From positions 3,906,001 to 3,970,000 of the forward strand of contig NC_008825.1 of NCBI RefSeq assembly GCF_000015725.1: a stretch of 64,000 nucleotides of DNA, written 5' to 3'. Positions within the stretch are counted from its first letter, which is position 1; every line of letters begins with the position of its first letter. The position numbers were made by a program, and so were the translations under genes. The DNA comes from Methylibium petroleiphilum PM1 (lineage in GTDB: Bacteria > Pseudomonadota > Gammaproteobacteria > Burkholderiales > Burkholderiaceae_C). The notes under the pieces were generated by a model. It did no database searches. It saw nothing but the letters and a program-made list of their open reading frames with translations, and was not told the DNA's origin. Positions 60,078 through 64,000 of the stretch are shown here, piece by piece.

Positions 60078-60228
60078 GCGGTGTCCTTGTGGGGTCTGGA
60101 TGACGCCGCGTTCGTGGCGCGGCCACGAGACTTTAGGCGCCGTCGCACCGCTGCGCCTATCGGGTTGATGCCGGGTTTGCATGCCTGCCGCGGGCGGCGT
60201 TCATCGACGCGTGCCCCCTCACCCCGGC

Positions 60229-60255
60229 CCTCTCCCCCGGTGGCCGGGGGAGAGG
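60229..60255. repeat. REP-like palindromic hairpin
   Basis: A perfect 12-base stem (CCTCTCCCCCGG, loop TGG, CCGGGGGAGAGG) is preceded by CCTCACCCCGGC. This form is widespread as an intergenic repeat in proteobacteria. It lies just after the proC stop and could end that transcript. Confidence 0.6.
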
Positions 60256-60267
60256 AGGCACATCGGC

Positions 60268-61089
60268 TCAGCCGCCGAACTCGTCGCCCAGCTCGACCGC
60301 GCGGCGCTGCGCCGCACGAACAGCGCGCACGATCGCCGCCGGCACGCCGTCGGCCTGCATCGCGACGAGCGCCGCATGCGTGGTGCCGCCGCGCGAGGTG
60401 ACGCGCTCGCGCAGCACCGACGGCGGCTCGGCGCTCTGCGCCGCCAGCGCGGTGGCGCCGGAGAAGGTGCCGAGCGCCAGCGCCCGGCCCTGCTCGGGCG
60501 TCAGGCCCATGTCGCGCGCGGCGTCCATCAGCGCCTCGATGAACAGGAACACGTAGGCCGGGCCGGAGCCCGACAGGGCGGTCACGGCGTCGAGGTCGGC
60601 CTCGCGATCGACCCACAGCGTGGCGCCGGTGGGCGCCAGCAGCGCCTCGACGCTGCTGCGCTGGCCGGCGTCGACCTCGGGCCGCGCGTACAGCCCGGCA
60701 ATGCCCTGGCCGATCAGCGCGGGCGTGTTGGGCATCGCCCGCACCACGCAGCGGTTGCCGGTGGCGGCGACGATGGCGTCGGTGCGGATGCCCGCCATGA
60801 CGCTGAGCTGGGCGGCCTCGCCCACATGCGGCGCGCAGGGCGCGGCCGCCTCCCGGAAGATCTGGGGCTTCACGGCCCACACCACCAGGCCGGCATCGGC
60901 CAGCGCCGGCGTCGCCTGCTCGGTGGCGACGATGCCGAAGGCCTGCTTCAGGCGCTCGCGCTGCTCGGCCCAGGGTTCGACGACCAGGACTTCGTGCGCG
61001 TGCACGCCGCTGCGCAACAGGCCGCCGATCAGCGCGCTGGCCATGTTGCCGCCGCCGATGAAGGCGATGGGAGAGGAAAGGTGGTTCAT
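60268..61089 (-). CDS. proC: Pyrroline-5-carboxylate reductase
   Basis: 273 residues. The N-terminal Rossmann motif is FIGGGNMASALIGGLL, followed by VVWAVKPQ and VRAMPNTPALIG. The C-terminal signature has SGSGPAYVFLFIEAL and TSRGGTTHAAL. It makes proline from P5C with NAD(P)H. The ATG at 61089 has GGAG 8 bases upstream; a TTG at 61095 is too close to it. It is next to putA, so biosynthetic and catabolic proline genes adjoin. Confidence 0.95.
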   Translation of the reverse strand: MNHLSSPIAFIGGGNMASALIGGLLRSGVHAHEVLVVEPWAEQRERLKQAFGIVATEQATPALADAGLVVWAVKPQIFREAAAPCAPHVGEAAQLSVMAGIRTDAIVAATGNRCVVRAMPNTPALIGQGIAGLYARPEVDAGQRSSVEALLAPTGATLWVDREADLDAVTALSGSGPAYVFLFIEALMDAARDMGLTPEQGRALALGTFSGATALAAQSAEPPSVLRERVTSRGGTTHAALVAMQADGVPAAIVRAVRAAQRRAVELGDEFGG

Positions 61090-61161
61090 CGGCAACTCCA
61101 GGGGCGGGATTTCGATCGGAGTTCGAGTCTAGCCAGCCGGGCGCGTTCCGCGCCGCGCGGC

Positions 61162-64000
61162 TCAGTGTGCGCCGGCCAGCAGCGCGGCATTGCCGCCGGC
61201 CGCCGCGGTGTTGACGGTCACCACCTGCTCGGCACAGAAGCGGTACAGGTAGAGCGGCCCGCCGGCCTTCGGGCCGGTGCCGCTGAGGCCTTCGCCGCCG
61301 AAGGGCTGCACGCCGACCACCGCGCCGATCATGTTGCGGTTGACGTAGACGTTGCCGACGCGCGCCGCGTGCGCGATGCGCTGTGCGCGCGAGTCGATGC
61401 GCGTCTGGACACCGAGCGTGAGGCGGTAGCCCAGCGCATTGATCTGCGCCACCAGCGCCTCCACGTCGGCCGCACCGCCGTGTGCGGCGGTGCCCGGGCC
61501 CCAGCGCACGACGTGCAGCACCGGGCCGAACACCTCCTGGCGCAGGTCGGCCACGCGCGCCAGTTCGTAGGCGCAGGGGGCGATGTGCTGCGCGCCGGCC
61601 GGGCCGTCGGGCAGCGCGCGGCGCGCCAGCAGCGTGGCCTCGCGGTCGAGCCGCTCGAGCTGGCGCGTGATGCCGGCGTGCGCCTCGGCATCGATCACCG
61701 GGCCGACGTCGGTGGCGTACTCCGCCGGGTCGCCGACGGCCAGCTCCTGCAGCGCGCCGCCGATCATCGCGATCACGCCGTCGGCCACGCCCTCGTGCAC
61801 GCACAGCAGGCGCAGCGCCGAGCAGCGCTGGCCGGCTGAGCGGAAGGCGCTCTGCACCACGGCATCGGCCACCTGCTCGGGCAGCGCGCTGCTGTCGACC
61901 ACCATCGCATTGAGGCCGCCGGTCTCGGCGATCAGCGGGACGATGGCGCCGTCCTTCGCAGCGAGCGCGCGCTGGATGTGCTTGGCCACCGGCGTCGAGC
62001 CGGTGAAGCACACGCCCGCGGTCAGCGGGTGCGCCACCAGCGCGGCGCCCACCGTCTCGCCGGGGCCGTGCAGCAGGGTCAGCGCGTCCTGCGGCACGCC
62101 GGCTGCATGCAGCAGCCCGACGAAGCGCTGCGCAACCGCCGGTGTCTGCTCGGCCGGCTTGGCGGCCACGCTGTTGCCGGCCACCAGCGCGGCGACCACC
62201 TGGCCGGCGAAGATGGCGAGCGGGAAGTTCCACGGGCTGATGCAGACGAACACGCCGCGGCCGTGCAGGTGCAGCGTGTTCGATTCGCCGGTCGGGCCCG
62301 GCAGCTCGCGCGGGCCGAGCGTGTCGCGCGCCTGCAGCGCGTAGTAGCGGCAGAAGTCGACCGCCTCGCGCAGCTCGGCCACGCAGTCGCCCAGCGTCTT
62401 GTGCGCTTCCTTCACCAGCAGGCCGCACCAGGCCGGCAGCTCGGCCTCCAGCCGGTCGGCGGCGCGCAACAGCACGGCGGCGCGCTCGGTCAGCGGCGTG
62501 TCGTCCCACGCCACCTGGCCTGCGTGCAGGCGGCGCATCGTCGCGTCGATCTCCGACGCCGGCGTCTCGGCCACCTCGGGCACGCGGGTGGCCGCCACCG
62601 CGGCCAGCAGCGGCGCGCGCTCGGCGGCGATGCTCAGGTCGACGCCCAGCGCGTTGCGCCGCGCGCTGCCGTAGAGCTGCAGCGGCGACGGCTGGCCCGG
62701 CTCGGGCGCGGCCTGCAGCGGCGACGCGAGCAGCGCGTCGACATCGACCTGCGGGTCGGCCAGCTGGTGCACGAACGACGAGTTGGCGCCGTTCTCCAGC
62801 AGGCGGCGCACCAGGTAGGCCAGCAGGTCGCGGTGCTCGCCGACCGGCGCGTAGATGCGCACCGGCAAGCCCCCCGCTTGAGCGGGGGGAGCGGGAGGTG
62901 TGTACCGCGACACCTCGCGGACACACCCTCCCCCATGCCGTGCAGCCGTTGCAACTCGAACGGCGTGCCGCGCACCCGCGCCATCTGCACGATGGCCGCG
63001 ACGGTGCCGGCGTTGTGGGTGGCGAACTGCGGGTAGATGACGTCGGCGTGGTCGAGCAGCGCCTTCGCGCACGCGAGGTAGGAGATGTCGGTGTGGTGCT
63101 TGTGCGTGAACACCGGGTAGGCGGCCAAGCCGAGCTCCTGCGCGCGCTTGATCTCGCCGTCCCAGTAGGCGCCCTTGACCAACCGCACCATGAAGCGCAG
63201 GCCGTGGTGGCGGGCGATGCGCGCGACCTCGTGCACGCATTCCTCGGCGCGCGTCTGGTAGGCCTGGATCGCGAGGCCGAAGCCGCGCCAGCGCGGGTGG
63301 CGCGCGGCGATGTGCGCGGCAGCAGCGTCGATCAGCTCGAGGGAGAGTTCGAGCCGGTCGCTCTCTTCGGCGTCCACGGTGAGGTTGAGGTCGGCCGCCG
63401 CTGCGTCGTCGATCAGGCCCAGCACGCGCGGCAGCAGCTCGGCGAAGACGCGCACCCGCTGCGCATCCTCGTAGCGCGGGAACAGCGCCGACAGCTTGAT
63501 CGAGATGCCGTCGTTGGCTTCCGGGCCGGCACCGGCCACGGCGGTGACGGCAATGGCCGCGATGGCGTCGCGGTAGGAGCGCAGGTAGCGCTGCGCATCG
63601 TGCTCGGTGCGGGCGCCCTCGCCCAGCATGTCGAAGCTGAAGCGCAGTTGCGGCTGGGCCTGGCGCTGGCTGCGGGCCTCGCCCAGCGCCTCGGCGATCG
63701 ACTGGCCGAGCACGAACTGCCGGCCCAGCAACTGGATGGCGCGCACCGTCGCCGCCACCACGGTCTGCGCGCCCAGGCGCTGCAGCAGGCCGGGCGGGTG
63801 CTCGCCGTCGGGCAGGAACTTCTTGGACAGCGCGATCGCGCTGGCCGACAGGCTGGCCAGCCTCTTGTGCGGTCCGTCGCCGCCGGTGGCGGCGGTGTCG
63901 AAATCGGCGCGGCCCAGCTGGTCGGCGGTCAGCGCGATCGCGGTGGCGGCATCGGGCACGCGCAGCAGCGCCTCGGCCAGCCGCATCAGCGCCAGGCCTT
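61162..64000 (-). pseudogene. putA: Bifunctional proline dehydrogenase/P5C dehydrogenase PutA, frame broken by palindromic element; 5' end outside window
   Basis: PutA oxidises proline to P5C (FAD) and on to glutamate (NAD+). The visible N-terminal part holds the proline dehydrogenase barrel (ISIKLSALFPRYED, RLVKGAYWDGEIKRA) in one frame down to LHGMGEG near 62932. The P5C dehydrogenase part, from PVRIYAPVGEHRD near 62865 to the stop at 61162, is in another frame. It keeps the catalytic Cys (SAGQRCSA) and Glu (AETGGLNA). The usual 14-17-residue linker is replaced by 62 bases of double-hairpin sequence, which shifts the frame. Both domains look otherwise intact. It may be a true disruption, two separately translated halves, or a sequence error. 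Confidence 0.8.
62870..62934. repeat. Double-hairpin palindromic element inside putA
   Basis: Hairpin 1 is CCCCCCGC-TTGA-GCGGGGGG (62870-62889). Hairpin 2 (62893-62932) pairs GGGAG-GTGTGT, a bulged A and CCGCGA with TCGCGG, ACACAC and CCTCCC around loop CACC. The pair sits exactly where PutA proteins have a short conserved linker. Such nested GC hairpins resemble intergenic repeats, not coding sequence. Confidence 0.7.

Noticed and set aside
61110-61140. GGAGTTCGAGTCTAGCC resembles a tRNA T-arm.
   Set aside because: No acceptor stem, anticodon arm or D-arm can be folded around it; it is simply the region upstream of proC.

Overview
The window is very GC-rich (by eye around 70%) and densely coding. 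Genes are packed head to tail with many 4-base ATGA start/stop overlaps. Gene content points to a betaproteobacterium of the order Burkholderiales, most likely the Rubrivivax/Leptothrix/Methylibium side. Pointers are the soluble NAD-linked formate dehydrogenase operon fdsGBA-D with a ModE-like regulator, a GTP-type PEP carboxykinase, a PEP-CTERM protein, PiuC, Fur boxes of the form AATGCGAATNATTNNCATT, and OxyR next to KatG. This placement is an inference from families and was not tested by a database search. No rRNA, tRNA, CRISPR array, transposase or prophage gene was seen.

Layout. 1-3.7 kb: a peptide-type ABC importer (two permeases, with a divergent solute-binding protein). 3.8-8.7 kb: a small PEP-CTERM protein, a flavin reductase/MaoC pair with a TetR regulator, a universal stress protein, a phosphoesterase, a SEC-C protein, and two very small ORFs that share a palindromic promoter motif. 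8.8-10.7 kb: PEP carboxykinase. 11-22.4 kb: a molybdenum/formate block holding an orphan TupA-like binding protein, a ModE-like regulator with a ligand domain, fdsG-fdsB-fdsA-fdhD-fdsD, modABC and a MOSC protein. The fdhD gene appears broken by an internal deletion plus frameshift. 22.5-23.3 kb: rlmJ.

23.4-41 kb is a large iron block: tonB-exbB-exbD, a MacAB-type efflux pump with an outer-membrane factor, a Fiu-type receptor with PiuC, an opposite-strand set, and a second siderophore receptor. The opposite-strand set is a flavodoxin/FNR reductase, an ApbE flavin transferase, DUF4198, DUF2271 and a PepSY-TM protein. Three alignable Fur boxes (23377, 30867, 38701) tie the block together. The DUF2271 protein carries a DGLTSAT sequence that matches the ApbE flavinylation motif. 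The set therefore reads as a periplasmic flavin-based electron path that could reduce ferric siderophores.

41-64 kb is mostly core metabolism and stress: an MFS-acyltransferase fusion, tgt and queA (queuosine), an ion channel, a cytochrome c, recG, an EvgS-like hybrid sensor kinase, oxyR-katG-dps (peroxide defence), a cardiolipin-synthase-like phospholipase D lipoprotein, ubiA, a low-GC hypothetical gene that looks acquired, a glutamate dehydrogenase, proC and putA. In putA the linker between the proline dehydrogenase and P5C dehydrogenase domains is occupied by an element of two back-to-back hairpins, and the reading frame shifts there.
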